The translations under genes were made by a program, and so were the position numbers. From Chondrocystis sp. NIES-4102 (GTDB taxonomy: Bacteria; Cyanobacteriota; Cyanobacteriia; Cyanobacteriales; Xenococcaceae), in NCBI GenBank assembly GCA_002368355.1, contig AP018281.1, forward strand, positions 62,001 to 126,000: DNA of 64,000 nucleotides, written 5' to 3'. The notes under the pieces were generated by a model. It searched no databases. It was given only the letters and a program-made list of their open reading frames with translations, and had not been told where the DNA came from. Positions 1 to 9,273 of the stretch are shown piece by piece (position 1 is the first letter of the stretch; each line of letters starts with the position of its first letter).

Positions 1-1117
1 CCCCTGTAATTATTTTGTGACTATTACGACCAATTATATATACATAACCAGCACAATCAATATATCCCAAATCATCGGTAATAAATTGTTGTTTACCCTT
101 ATTTAAATCTGGATAATATCCCAAAAAAAGAGAATTAGACTCTATTTTAATTATACCGATAGGCTGATCAGCAACAAAATCATTGTTGGGTTCAATTTCT
201 ATTTTTGCATGGGGTAAAACTTGACCACTACTATCATTACCAGCTAAAAAATCATGGGGTTTTAGGGTAACTATTTGAGATGCGGTTTCTGTCATTCCAT
301 AACTAATAGCTAGGGGTAAATGATATTCTCTGGCTAAATTTAAAAGCGATCGCTCTGCTGGCGCACCACCTATTAATATGGTTTTAAATTGTTTTAACCA
401 GTCTGGACTTTGTTGTATTATTTGGTTTAATTGGGTGGGTACTAAAGAGATAAAGCAGTCAGTATATTGAGGATTTATTTGCTGATTCTTTATTAAACTG
501 TATGGGCAAATAATTAGCTTTCCTTGGGTAATAAAAGAACGAACAAACTGCATCAAACCACTAACATGATAAAGTGGTAAGCTACAAAAACAATTAATTT
601 TATCACAATCAAAATAAGCTTGAAATCCCCTAACTGATGCTGTTAAAGTTGACCAATTATGTATGGCAAATTTAATTTTTCCAGAAGTGCCACCAGTGGG
701 AATCATAATTAATGATTGTCTATCTATATTAACTATATTAGATGTAATTGCTACTTTTTCTACTAAATTGTCGATAGAGCGATCGCGAAATATAGCATCT
801 GGTTTAATTATATTTAATGCTTCTTGCCATTCTTTTGCTTGCCAGTTGGGATTAGCAAGAAATATATCCACCTGCGCTGTAATTGCTGCGATTAAAGTAG
901 CTAAAAATTGAATTGGATCTGCTGCTGCTATAACTATTTTTATTTTTCTATCAGATGATTTTTTAATTATTAGTATATTTTCTAAATGTCTTAAAGTTAA
1001 TTGATATAACTGCTGGCTAATATTTTGAGGCTTAATTGTTATGGCATCATTATTTTGTGCCTGATAATACCATAACCAATTTTCTTCTGTGCAAAGTTTC
1101 AGATGTGCCAACAGCAT
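1..1117 (-). CDS. menE: 2-succinylbenzoate-CoA ligase, 3' end cut by window
   Basis: Adenylate-forming ligase that activates o-succinylbenzoate with CoA in phylloquinone (vitamin K1) synthesis; in cyanobacteria this supplies the photosystem I quinone. The minus-strand frame is open from an ATG at 1117, immediately preceded by an in-frame TAA, to the window edge (about 372 codons). Visible motifs are the phosphate-binding loop IPTGGTSGKIKF, the AMP-binding SYGMTETASQ, and the late GRNSHKIITG stretch where the frame leaves the window, so only the C-terminal lobe is missing. The short N-terminal domain fits cyanobacterial MenE better than long acyl-CoA synthetases. Another AMP-forming ligase is possible, but the overall form favours MenE. 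Confidence 0.85.
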   Translation of the reverse strand, partial: MLLAHLKLCTEENWLWYYQAQNNDAITIKPQNISQQLYQLTLRHLENILIIKKSSDRKIKIVIAAADPIQFLATLIAAITAQVDIFLANPNWQAKEWQEALNIIKPDAIFRDRSIDNLVEKVAITSNIVNIDRQSLIMIPTGGTSGKIKFAIHNWSTLTASVRGFQAYFDCDKINCFCSLPLYHVSGLMQFVRSFITQGKLIICPYSLIKNQQINPQYTDCFISLVPTQLNQIIQQSPDWLKQFKTILIGGAPAERSLLNLAREYHLPLAISYGMTETASQIVTLKPHDFLAGNDSSGQVLPHAKIEIEPNNDFVADQPIGIIKIESNSLFLGYYPDLNKGKQQFITDDLGYIDCAGYVYIIGRNSHKIITG

Positions 1118-1307
1118 TTACTAATAATGTTATTAAATGAACAGATAATAGATACCAAAAAAAGTATTTAATTGAATCATCTAGATAGATAGAAATACCG
1201 ATTTATTCAAATTTTATAGTCACAAGTTTCTGTATAAAAACTAATGGCAACGTCAGAAACATAACCGAAAATTAAAATAACTAAACTTAGTTATAAACTT
1301 GATATCT

Positions 1308-1454
1308 ATGACAATATTTGAGCGAGCAACTATCTTTTCTAGTGTGTTTGTCTTTATCCTTTTTGGAATTGTAGGTTTAAAATATTACCATTCCCTAGAA
1401 GGCAAAAAACAAGCCAGCACAACATCTATTAAAGCTGAACTTCAGCAAAAATAA
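1308..1454 (+). CDS. small single-pass membrane protein (48 aa)
   Basis: Short frame (ATG to TAA) predicting a 48-residue protein. One hydrophobic helix lies at about residues 8-24 (FSSVFVFILFGIVGLKY), followed by a charged Lys/Gln-rich tail. It sits alone between divergent genes and I see no strong Shine-Dalgarno site. It resembles the many small one-helix proteins of cyanobacteria in form, but I do not recognise it as a named photosystem or cytochrome subunit. The membrane prediction is read from the sequence; the function is unknown. Confidence 0.4.
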   Translation: MTIFERATIFSSVFVFILFGIVGLKYYHSLEGKKQASTTSIKAELQQK

Positions 1455-1580
1455 TAATTAATAATTACCTCAAGATATAGCAATACTAAATAATTAAGTT
1501 TTTAGCTAATAAATACTATCTACTATCTATTGGTTATATCTTATCCTTTAGGACTAGCTTTTAGCTTTTAGCTGGTAATA

Positions 1581-1604
1581 CCTACTACCTACTACCTACT
1601 ACCC
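1581..1604. repeat. heptameric tandem repeat (CCTACTA)n
   Basis: Three head-to-tail copies of the 7-mer CCTACTA between the small membrane-protein frame and the formaldehyde dehydrogenase terminus, flanked by TTAGCTTTTAGC and TCCTGACTCCT stretches. Related arrays recur near 21.1, 33.1 and 47.2 kb. This fits the STRR (short tandemly repeated repetitive) class described in filamentous and other cyanobacteria. Confidence 0.7.
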
Positions 1605-1624
1605 TATTCCTGACTCCTATCTAT

Positions 1625-2746
<1,122 letters not shown>

Positions 2747-2940
2747 CTAATTTAATCATAGTCAGGAGAATTTTAGCTTATTAGTTATGGTAATAAGTAT
2801 TTCAAGTTTTTTCTAAAGTTTACAGCTTGTAAATATATTAGTAATTCTTCAATGAAGAGTATTTTTTTGAATATATCTTGTCGGGGCTGTGCAAAAGTAG
2901 AAAGAGGTAATCAAAAGCCAAGGGGATAAGTATTAAAGTA

Positions 2941-3990
2941 ATGTCTAGTTTTTATATGTCTACTGAACAAAATTATAATTCGATAGAAGCGCGCTTAAAA
3001 ATTGATTATTTATTAGATGATAAAGTAAAAGAAGAAGCAGACAAGCAAGATGTGATCAATGGGTTACGAAAAAATATAAAATCCCTTCCTGCTCGCTATT
3101 TTTATGATCAATTAGGTTCACAATTATTTGAACAAATTTGTGAGTTACCAGAGTATTATCCGACTCGCACCGAAGCTAGTATACTATCGCAGTATGCTCA
3201 AGATATTGTGCAACAAACTGAGGTGATGGAAATAGTGGAGTTGGGTAGTGGAAGTTCTACTAAGACTCGTTATCTTTTAGATGCCTATCCAACTGAGCGT
3301 CCTTTATATTATACTCCTGTAGACGTTAGTGGGAGTATTTTAAAAACTAGTGCTTATGAATTACTAAAAGATTATCCACAATTAAAAATTCAAGGAAAAG
3401 TTGCTACTTATAATCAAGCTCTACAACAGTTAAATAGCTATTTTTTAGGTAAAAGAATAATTATTTTTCTAGGTAGTAGTATTGGTAATTTTGACTCAGC
3501 AGAATGCGATCGCTTAATAGAGGAAATTAATAATTCTCTAAATTCAGGAGATTATTTTCTTTTGGGTATTGATCTACAAAAACCCTTAGACATCCTGCTG
3601 GCTGCTTATAATGATGCTCAAGGAGTTACCGCAGCTTTTAACTTAAATATGTTGCAACACCTTAATAATCGTTTTCAAGCCAATTTTGATTTAAATTTAT
3701 TTAAACATGAAGCAATTTATAATCAAACTGCACAGCAAATTGAAATGTATTTAATTAGTCAACAGGCTCAGTCTGTAACTCTTGCTAGTCTCGACTTGAC
3801 TATTGAACTTGAACCACAGGAAAGAATTTTAACAGAAATCTCCCGTAAATTTGATCTACAACAAATGAAGGAATATTTAGGTAATTACTCCCAGTCAATA
3901 AATGGCGATCGCCATAGTCATTTAAAATTAGTTCAAACCTACACTGATCCTCAACAATGGTTTGGGCTATTACTTTGTCAAAAAACATAA
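2941..3990 (+). CDS. egtD: L-histidine N-alpha-methyltransferase (ergothioneine pathway)
   Basis: SAM-dependent enzyme that trimethylates the alpha-amino group of histidine to hercynine, the first step of ergothioneine synthesis. The 349-residue length, the N-terminal PARYFYDQLGSQLFEQICELPEYYPTR-type segment, the SAM loop ELGSGSSTKTR and the following YTPVDVSGSIL are diagnostic of the EgtD/DUF2260 family. An ATG is used; a second Met at codon 6 is an alternative start. The sulfoxide synthase gene egtB, often adjacent, is not in the window, so the rest of the pathway must be elsewhere if it exists. Confidence 0.9.
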   Translation: MSSFYMSTEQNYNSIEARLKIDYLLDDKVKEEADKQDVINGLRKNIKSLPARYFYDQLGSQLFEQICELPEYYPTRTEASILSQYAQDIVQQTEVMEIVELGSGSSTKTRYLLDAYPTERPLYYTPVDVSGSILKTSAYELLKDYPQLKIQGKVATYNQALQQLNSYFLGKRIIIFLGSSIGNFDSAECDRLIEEINNSLNSGDYFLLGIDLQKPLDILLAAYNDAQGVTAAFNLNMLQHLNNRFQANFDLNLFKHEAIYNQTAQQIEMYLISQQAQSVTLASLDLTIELEPQERILTEISRKFDLQQMKEYLGNYSQSINGDRHSHLKLVQTYTDPQQWFGLLLCQKT

Positions 3991-4075
3991 ACTTAGTTAT
4001 ATTCCGTCATGACAAGAATATTGTTAGTAGTTATATTAAAAGGAATTATCGAAGGATGATGATTATAAAAATCAG

Positions 4076-4300
4076 ATGGCTACTAATATTTCAAATACTT
4101 GGTGGGAAAATTATCGCAATACTGTAGAATTTACTAAAAGTTTTCGTGAACTTGTCAGTTTAGTTGATGATCGCGAGGATGTTGCTCGAAATATGATTAA
4201 TTGGGAAAAAAGTAGACATCCAGGTAAAGCTGAGATCTGGTACGCAAAAAAACTAATTAAAGAGCTTAAAAACCAACGTCTTGCTAGCATTATTTATTAG
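4076..4300 (+). CDS. hypothetical protein (74 aa)
   Basis: Small frame 85 bases downstream of egtD on the same strand. The predicted protein is basic and helical (WWENYRNTVEF, a DDRED acidic patch, then NWEKSRHPGKAEIWYAKKLIKELK). It has no signal peptide, no transmembrane helix and no cysteines. Codon use looks like that of the neighbours, and a terminator follows. I do not recognise a family. It could be a conserved small cyanobacterial protein cotranscribed with egtD. Confidence 0.5.
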   Translation: MATNISNTWWENYRNTVEFTKSFRELVSLVDDREDVARNMINWEKSRHPGKAEIWYAKKLIKELKNQRLASIIY

Positions 4301-4368
4301 CTTTAATGTTTTGCTGTATTGACGTAAGAGAAAATTGGCATTTATTGAGCTATATATCTCTAGGTTAT

Positions 4369-4391
4369 CCCAGGTATTAATAACACCTGGG
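4369..4391. terminator. intrinsic terminator hairpin between convergent genes
   Basis: Perfect 7-bp stem CCCAGGT/ACCTGGG with a 9-base AT loop, followed on the plus strand by TAATTATTTTG. It lies between the small plus-strand gene ending at 4300 and the minus-strand coiled-coil gene ending at 4417, so it probably terminates the plus-strand transcript and may serve both. Confidence 0.65.
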
Positions 4392-4416
4392 TAATTATTT
4401 TGTTTAGCTAGTGCAG

Positions 4417-6597
4417 CTACAGTAGCGAAGAAATAGTTAAGAGAATTCCTAAGAAAATTATTGTCCAAGTTCTATAAGCTATCGTAACCTTTCCTTTGTC
4501 TATTTGCGATCGCAAATCTTCAATTAAACTATTTTGTTCGTTACCTTTTATATCTAATGCACCATATTTTTGCTGTTGCTCTTCTAGCTGTTGGTTCAAT
4601 TGTTCTATAAAACTATAGCGATCGGTTAATTGTTGTTCAAGTTCCTGATTTTTGGTTGTTTGGTTTTGAACTTTGCTAATTTGTTCGGCTGTTTGCGTTT
4701 TTTCTTGTTCTAGTTGTTTTTGAATTTGACTAATATTGTCTTCTTGAGTGGTTATTTTTTGATTTAAATCATTGATTTGTTGTTCTAAGGTTTTTACTTG
4801 CTCTTGTGCGGTTGTTAATTGTTTGATGTTTGTTTGATTTTCTTCAACTAGGGTATCTAATTTTTGTTGCTGATCCTTGATATTGCTATTTAAGCCATCT
4901 ACTTCTTGTTGCTTATCATTTAACTGCTGTTGTAGTTGAGTTAATGCTGCATCTTTTTCGGATAACTGGTTATTAAACCCATCTACTTCCTGTTGTAATT
5001 GAGTTAAGGCTGTTTCTTTTTCCGATAACTGGCTAGCAGTAGTATTAATATTGCTATTTAAGCCATCTACTTCTTGTTGCTTATCATTTAACTGCTGTTG
5101 TAGTTGAGTTAATGCTGTTTCTTTTTCAGCTAACTGGTTATTAAAACTTTCTACTTCTTGTTGTAGTTGATTTAAAGCTGTTTCTTTTTCAGCTAACTGG
5201 TTATTAAACCCATCTACTTCCTGTTGCTTATCATTTAACTGCTGTTGTAGTTGAGTTAATGCTGCATCTTTTTCGGATAACTGGTTATTAAACCCATCTA
5301 CTTCCTGTTGTAATTGAGTTAAGGCTGTTTCTTTTTCCGATAACTGGCTAGCAGTAGTATTAATATTGCTATTTAAGCCATCTACTTCTTGTTGCTTATC
5401 ATTTAACTGCTGTTGTAGTTGAGTTAATGCTGTTTCTTTTTCCGATAACTGGTTATTAAAACTTTCTACTTCTTGTTGTAGTTGATTTAAAGCTGTTTCT
5501 TTTTCAGCTAACTGGTTATTAAACCCATCTACTTCCTGTTGCTTATCATGTAATTGCTGTTGTAGTTGAGTTAATGCTGCATCTTTTTCAGCTAACTGGT
5601 TATTAAACCCATCTACTTCCTGTTGTAATTGAGTTAAGGCTGTTTCTTTTTCAGCTAACTGGTTATTAAACCCATCTACTTCCTGTTGTAATTGAGTTAA
5701 GGCTGTTTCTTTTTCAGCTAACTGGTTATTAAACCCATCTACTTCTTGTTGCTTATCATTTAACTGCTGTTGTAGTTGAGTTAATGCTGTTTCTTTTTCC
5801 GATAACTGGTTATTAAACCCATCTACTTCCTGTTGTAGTTGAGTTAAAGCTGTTTCTTTTTCCGATAACTGGTTATTAAACCCCTCTACTTCCTGTTGTA
5901 GTTGAGTTAATGCTGTTTCTTTTTCAGCTAACTGGTTATTAAACCCATCTACTTCCTGTTGTAATTGAGTTAAGGCTGTTTCTTTTTCCGATAACTGATT
6001 TTTCCAATTATTATCGTTATCCTGTAACCCATGTAACTGTTGTGTTAATTCGTCAATAGTAGCTTTACTATCAGTTTCTTGCTGCGTTAACTGTTGTTTT
6101 AATTGATCAATTTCTTGCTGTAATTGCTGTTGTATAGCAGAATTATCTTTCTCATCTTCACCCGCACTATTTATAGAGTCTAGTTGTTGTTGTAGTTGAG
6201 CAACCAAAGCCTCTTTATCTTGGGAAAGTTGTTTTAAAGCTTGATTATCAGCAGAATATTCTTCTATTTTTGCTTTTAATTGTGCGACTTCTTCTCCCTC
6301 TAACCCAACAGATCCTTGCTGAGTTGGGCTATCGACTGTACCTTCTAATACTTCTATTGTTACAGTATCATCTACAGATACAATAGAAATAGTGGTTGCT
6401 GCTTCAGGGCTGGCGATCGCTATATTACCTGTAACTAAGTCTTCAATAATTTTTGATTTACTTAATCCTGTTTCCTGTACAATCTCATTAAGATTTTCTA
6501 AAGCGGATGGACTCAAAGAAATTCCCAATTGAGACTTATCTAAAAAACTAGTTTTCTTGGGCGGTCTTGCACCAGACTTAGTTTTTTTACGTGGCAT
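4417..6597 (-). CDS. ribbon-helix-helix-like / heptad-repeat coiled-coil / membrane-anchored protein (726 aa)
   Basis: Three parts are visible. Residues 1-20 are strongly basic (MPRKKTKSGARPPKK). Residues 24-58 read as a ribbon-helix-helix unit: strand LGISLSP, helix ALENLNEIVQETG, helix SKSKIIEDLVTG, as in CopG/Arc-type DNA-binding proteins. A long Gln/Glu-rich coiled coil follows from about residue 110 to 690. The last 20 residues (AYRTWTIIFLGILLTISSLL) form one membrane helix at the extreme C-terminus, a tail anchor. The centre holds near-identical L-[SA]-E-K units of 21, 28 or 35 residues. The architecture suggests a protein that links DNA or a partner to a membrane; that role is inference. 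There is no recognisable ortholog name. Confidence 0.8.
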   Translation of the reverse strand: MPRKKTKSGARPPKKTSFLDKSQLGISLSPSALENLNEIVQETGLSKSKIIEDLVTGNIAIASPEAATTISIVSVDDTVTIEVLEGTVDSPTQQGSVGLEGEEVAQLKAKIEEYSADNQALKQLSQDKEALVAQLQQQLDSINSAGEDEKDNSAIQQQLQQEIDQLKQQLTQQETDSKATIDELTQQLHGLQDNDNNWKNQLSEKETALTQLQQEVDGFNNQLAEKETALTQLQQEVEGFNNQLSEKETALTQLQQEVDGFNNQLSEKETALTQLQQQLNDKQQEVDGFNNQLAEKETALTQLQQEVDGFNNQLAEKETALTQLQQEVDGFNNQLAEKDAALTQLQQQLHDKQQEVDGFNNQLAEKETALNQLQQEVESFNNQLSEKETALTQLQQQLNDKQQEVDGLNSNINTTASQLSEKETALTQLQQEVDGFNNQLSEKDAALTQLQQQLNDKQQEVDGFNNQLAEKETALNQLQQEVESFNNQLAEKETALTQLQQQLNDKQQEVDGLNSNINTTASQLSEKETALTQLQQEVDGFNNQLSEKDAALTQLQQQLNDKQQEVDGLNSNIKDQQQKLDTLVEENQTNIKQLTTAQEQVKTLEQQINDLNQKITTQEDNISQIQKQLEQEKTQTAEQISKVQNQTTKNQELEQQLTDRYSFIEQLNQQLEEQQQKYGALDIKGNEQNSLIEDLRSQIDKGKVTIAYRTWTIIFLGILLTISSLL
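4882..5994 (-). repeat. coding tandem repeat array, units of 63, 84 and 105 bp
   Basis: Fifteen units begin with the codons for L-[S/A]-E-K-[E/D]. The first fourteen add up to exactly 343 codons (5994 to 4966): nine of 21, three of 28 and two of 35 residues. Every unit is therefore a whole number of heptads. A higher-order block of 105 residues (21+28+21+35) is duplicated: the sequence GGCTAGCAG occurs at 5031 and again 315 bases on at 5346. The near-identical DNA implies recent expansion by slippage or unequal recombination. Confidence 0.9.
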
Positions 6598-7127
6598 ACT
6601 ATTCTTTTGCTCCGATATTAAATTTAAACTTTCTCAAATACTGCTGTAATTAGTTTAATCCAATCACCATTTAACTAAATATTTATTTAATTTTATTAAG
6701 CAATATCAAATTGTATTTTAAAAAAATTACGCTATTATTTTCTATCTTTAACAAAATAGCTTTTCTCAATCTTGCCCGAGTACAATTAAATATATAATAA
6801 TGATTAATCTTATCTTTTCTTTAAGCAGGAAGGCTATATAAACCTAAATACAGTATAGCTATTTATAGTTTTAAAAGCTTGCATAAAAATATACTATATA
6901 TACCATATTAGTTAAGATTGAGATGCGCCGTATTTAAGGTTGGTTTCTTTCGGAATCTAATATTTTCACATCATCTTGACAAGTAATACTATACCCAAAT
7001 ATTGCCCACCAATAATTAATTATGCCATTAATATTTTTTACTTTAAAATAATAGCATAACAGATATCTTAACTAAAAAAATCAAATTTTATATTCAATTA
7101 TCGCAGCTTTAAACTTGATCAATAAAG
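6598..7127. other. 530-bp AT-rich intergenic region
   Basis: Very AT-rich spacer between the start of the coiled-coil gene and the end of cpeR. It should hold the promoter of the coiled-coil gene. I see no open frame of credible coding quality, no tRNA-like fold and no strong terminator stem. Confidence 0.5.
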
Positions 7128-7466
7128 CTAACATGACCTTTCATCAAATCTTGTATAAAATCCACCGTATTTAATCCAGTACTGTTTCAAATCATGATGG
7201 GGTGTATGTAAACTTGCTCTAGCTTGATATAAAATCACTTGACGATGATTACCAATCCAAACCTTGCGAATAGGTTCAACTGAAATAAAAGTACCTCCCA
7301 AACCAGTAACACATTCCTCAAATCTTTCAATTGTGGAATATTCCAAAGTTTCAAATATGAAAAAGTTACCAGAACAAATTAGATGACGGCTTCTAATCCA
7401 AGCTTGCATTTTTTTGCTAGCTACAGGTGGTAACATACTTCTAGTTGTTAGCTCCGATGTAATCAT
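7128..7466 (-). CDS. cpeR: CpeR-type phycoerythrin regulator
   Basis: Small protein (112 aa) matching CpeR, the activator needed for phycoerythrin (cpeBA) expression in chromatically acclimating cyanobacteria. Recognisable blocks are WIRSRHLICSGNFFIFETLEY, IERFEECVTGLGGTFISVEP and the C-terminal HHDLKQYWIKYGGFYTRFDE. It is the last gene of the minus-strand run cpeC-cpeD-small linker-cpeS-cpeT-cpeR, the gene order of the classical cpeCDESTR operon, and lies 97 bases after cpeT. It has no classical helix-turn-helix. Its target cpeBA genes are not in the window. Confidence 0.85.
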   Translation of the reverse strand: MITSELTTRSMLPPVASKKMQAWIRSRHLICSGNFFIFETLEYSTIERFEECVTGLGGTFISVEPIRKVWIGNHRQVILYQARASLHTPHHDLKQYWIKYGGFYTRFDERSC

Positions 7467-7563
7467 CTTTTTTTAATTTGATTTAAATTGATAATTTATG
7501 GTGATAAATCGCTCGATTCAAATAGTAAAATTGCTGTAATAAAATTGAAAACCAGAAAAATAT

Positions 7564-8190
7564 TTAAATACCCAATGTAGGAAGTTCCGCAGCAAAGCTA
7601 GTTCTTTTTTGAAATTTTAATGGCCCTACAGCAGAACCCCAAACCTGCTGATTAGTATCAAGATCCATCCCCCGATCCCAACTAATCCAAGTGGTAGCAG
7701 TCAATTCTACTTCACTAACCAAATAAGTTTTAGTACCTGTGCGATAACTAAAACACTTATTACCAGGCTCAACACAACCCTTAAACTTATCACCTTCCTT
7801 GTGAAAAACCATCGAGCAATTATAACGACGTTCGATGCTATCACTAGGAATAGTTAATAAGATATCGCGATTATGACCTGAACCTGCATAATTTTCCGCT
7901 TCTTTTAAACTGTAATTTTCTATGTATATATGATCACCTTGATCAACTAAACGGTGAACTCCTTGACGATAGGGAGTCCAAAGATCGTAATCATAAACTT
8001 GCTCAGAATAAAATCCAATTCCAGAGAAGAAATTCCAGGGTAGAGGGCGAAAAAATATACGAATATGAGCATAGTTTTTAGGATCAGCATCAGATTGTTG
8101 ACGATTGCAAAAATCTCCTGCCATCAAATAGGCTAACTCATAAAGTAGACTGTTTTCTTTTGGTGTTGAATTATTTGTGCTAATCAACAT
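7564..8190 (-). CDS. cpeT: phycoerythrin chromophore lyase CpeT/CpcT family
   Basis: Bilin lyase (208 aa) of the CpcT/CpeT family, which attaches the bilin to Cys165-type sites of beta subunits. Family hallmarks are the early LAYLMAGDFCNRQQS, the FFRPLPW and GIGFYSEQVYDYDLWTPYRQGVHRL segments, and YNCSMVFHKEGDKFKGCVEPGNKC. Its position between cpeS and cpeR and the presence of phycoerythrin linkers make phycoerythrobilin attachment to beta-phycoerythrin the likely task. That specificity is inferred from context. Confidence 0.85.
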   Translation of the reverse strand: MLISTNNSTPKENSLLYELAYLMAGDFCNRQQSDADPKNYAHIRIFFRPLPWNFFSGIGFYSEQVYDYDLWTPYRQGVHRLVDQGDHIYIENYSLKEAENYAGSGHNRDILLTIPSDSIERRYNCSMVFHKEGDKFKGCVEPGNKCFSYRTGTKTYLVSEVELTATTWISWDRGMDLDTNQQVWGSAVGPLKFQKRTSFAAELPTLGI

Positions 8191-8250
8191 TAGTTTGCAA
8201 ATATATAATTAATTTTTTTAAAAAAACGATAGAAACGGGCAACTTATCAT

Positions 8251-8793
8251 CTAGGGAGACTCATCTAAATTGAGAGCGCGAATCTCTGAAGAAAAGGAAG
8301 CAGTCGTAACTCCTTTGCCATCACCTGTTTTAATCAAAGAAACTCGCAGGCGCAAGTTTGGTGTTGCAAACCAGATTTTTTCTTCGGCGCAAGCTCTTTC
8401 ATATTGAGTAGTCAAAACAAAAGATCCGTCTTCAATTAATTGGTAAAAACCGATCGCTGGTACAGTTTCGGCATATCCTTGTTCTCTTAAAAGTCTTCCT
8501 ATAGTTGGGTTTTCTGGATCTGGTACAGGAACTAATACAGTTGAACCTCTTAATACTTCATCTTCATCCCAATCAGATTCTCCTTCCCACGTCATATAAA
8601 AAGGACTAGAAATTAAATGAGGATCTACTTGATTTGCTTTACACAGTTCTATTACCCTATGGTCATCATGATCTAAAGCAAGAATTTCAATTTCAGAATT
8701 AACTTCTTCAAAATGATGAAAAGCTAAATGATGTGCGCTACGCTGCGATCGCCATTTTCCTAAAGAACGTTCGACAAATTCATCGATATTCAT
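8251..8793 (-). CDS. cpeS: phycobiliprotein lyase CpeS
   Basis: Lipocalin-like bilin lyase (180 aa) of the CpcS/CpeS family. It begins MNIDEFVERSLGKWRSQRSAHHLAF, typical of CpeS-I, and carries the conserved ATPNLRLRVS strand near the C-terminus. Members attach phycoerythrobilin or phycocyanobilin to Cys82-type sites. It lies 60 bases upstream of cpeT in the phycoerythrin operon, supporting phycoerythrobilin as substrate. The ATG directly precedes the family N-terminus. Confidence 0.85.
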   Translation of the reverse strand: MNIDEFVERSLGKWRSQRSAHHLAFHHFEEVNSEIEILALDHDDHRVIELCKANQVDPHLISSPFYMTWEGESDWDEDEVLRGSTVLVPVPDPENPTIGRLLREQGYAETVPAIGFYQLIEDGSFVLTTQYERACAEEKIWFATPNLRLRVSLIKTGDGKGVTTASFSSEIRALNLDESP

Positions 8794-8945
8794 GGGCTGA
8801 TATTTTATAAATAATTCTGTTTTATTAGTTAATTTTCTATTTATAAATAGGTATTGTTCCTAGCAATAGATTGATAACTACTAGAAAAGCACGATTAATT
8901 ATTTATGATGTTGGTTTAAGATTTAGATCTTTGTTTGTTTGATGC

Positions 8946-9209
8946 TCAACTTTTTGCCTCAGGTTGAGTAACCATAGTTTTAGTTGCAGAAGTTGTAGAC
9001 ATGGCAGTGCCTCCGACGGAAACACCAGTTACTTTTCCACCCATACGGCTAATGTTTTGCATCGTTTGAGACATACGACTATAGGGAACTTTAACTGTAT
9101 AGTTACTTGTCCGCATCACGTCTTGACGACATACCCCTGTTACCTGGATGGCAATACGGCTACCATATTCACTAATACTGCTATTGCCAGTAGTAATCAT
9201 TCCTAACAT
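8946..9209 (-). CDS. small CpcD-domain phycobilisome rod linker (87 aa)
   Basis: A single CpcD domain: the ITTGNSSISEYGSR start, RIAIQVTGVCRQD, then the signature VKVPYSRMSQTMQNISRMGGKVTGV. CpcD-type proteins cap the distal end of rods and limit rod length. The tail after residue 66 is a Ser/Thr-rich extension beyond the usual CpcD fold. It sits between cpeD and cpeS, where the classical operon has the larger linker cpeE, so it may be a rod-capping linker specific to phycoerythrin discs. It could equally cap phycocyanin rods. Confidence 0.8.
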   Translation of the reverse strand: MLGMITTGNSSISEYGSRIAIQVTGVCRQDVMRTSNYTVKVPYSRMSQTMQNISRMGGKVTGVSVGGTAMSTTSATKTMVTQPEAKS

Positions 9210-9273
9210 CTGATTAAACCTCTATAATTTGTTGGAGGCTTGAAGCCCCCAATCTGTTTACCTTATTTACCCT

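Noticed and set aside
663-911. 82-codon plus-strand frame near the left edge
   Set aside because: It lies opposite the menE frame, which is open across the whole edge and has ligase motifs.
8964-9206. 80-codon frame opposite the small CpcD linker
   Set aside because: Antisense shadow of a clear CpcD-domain gene.
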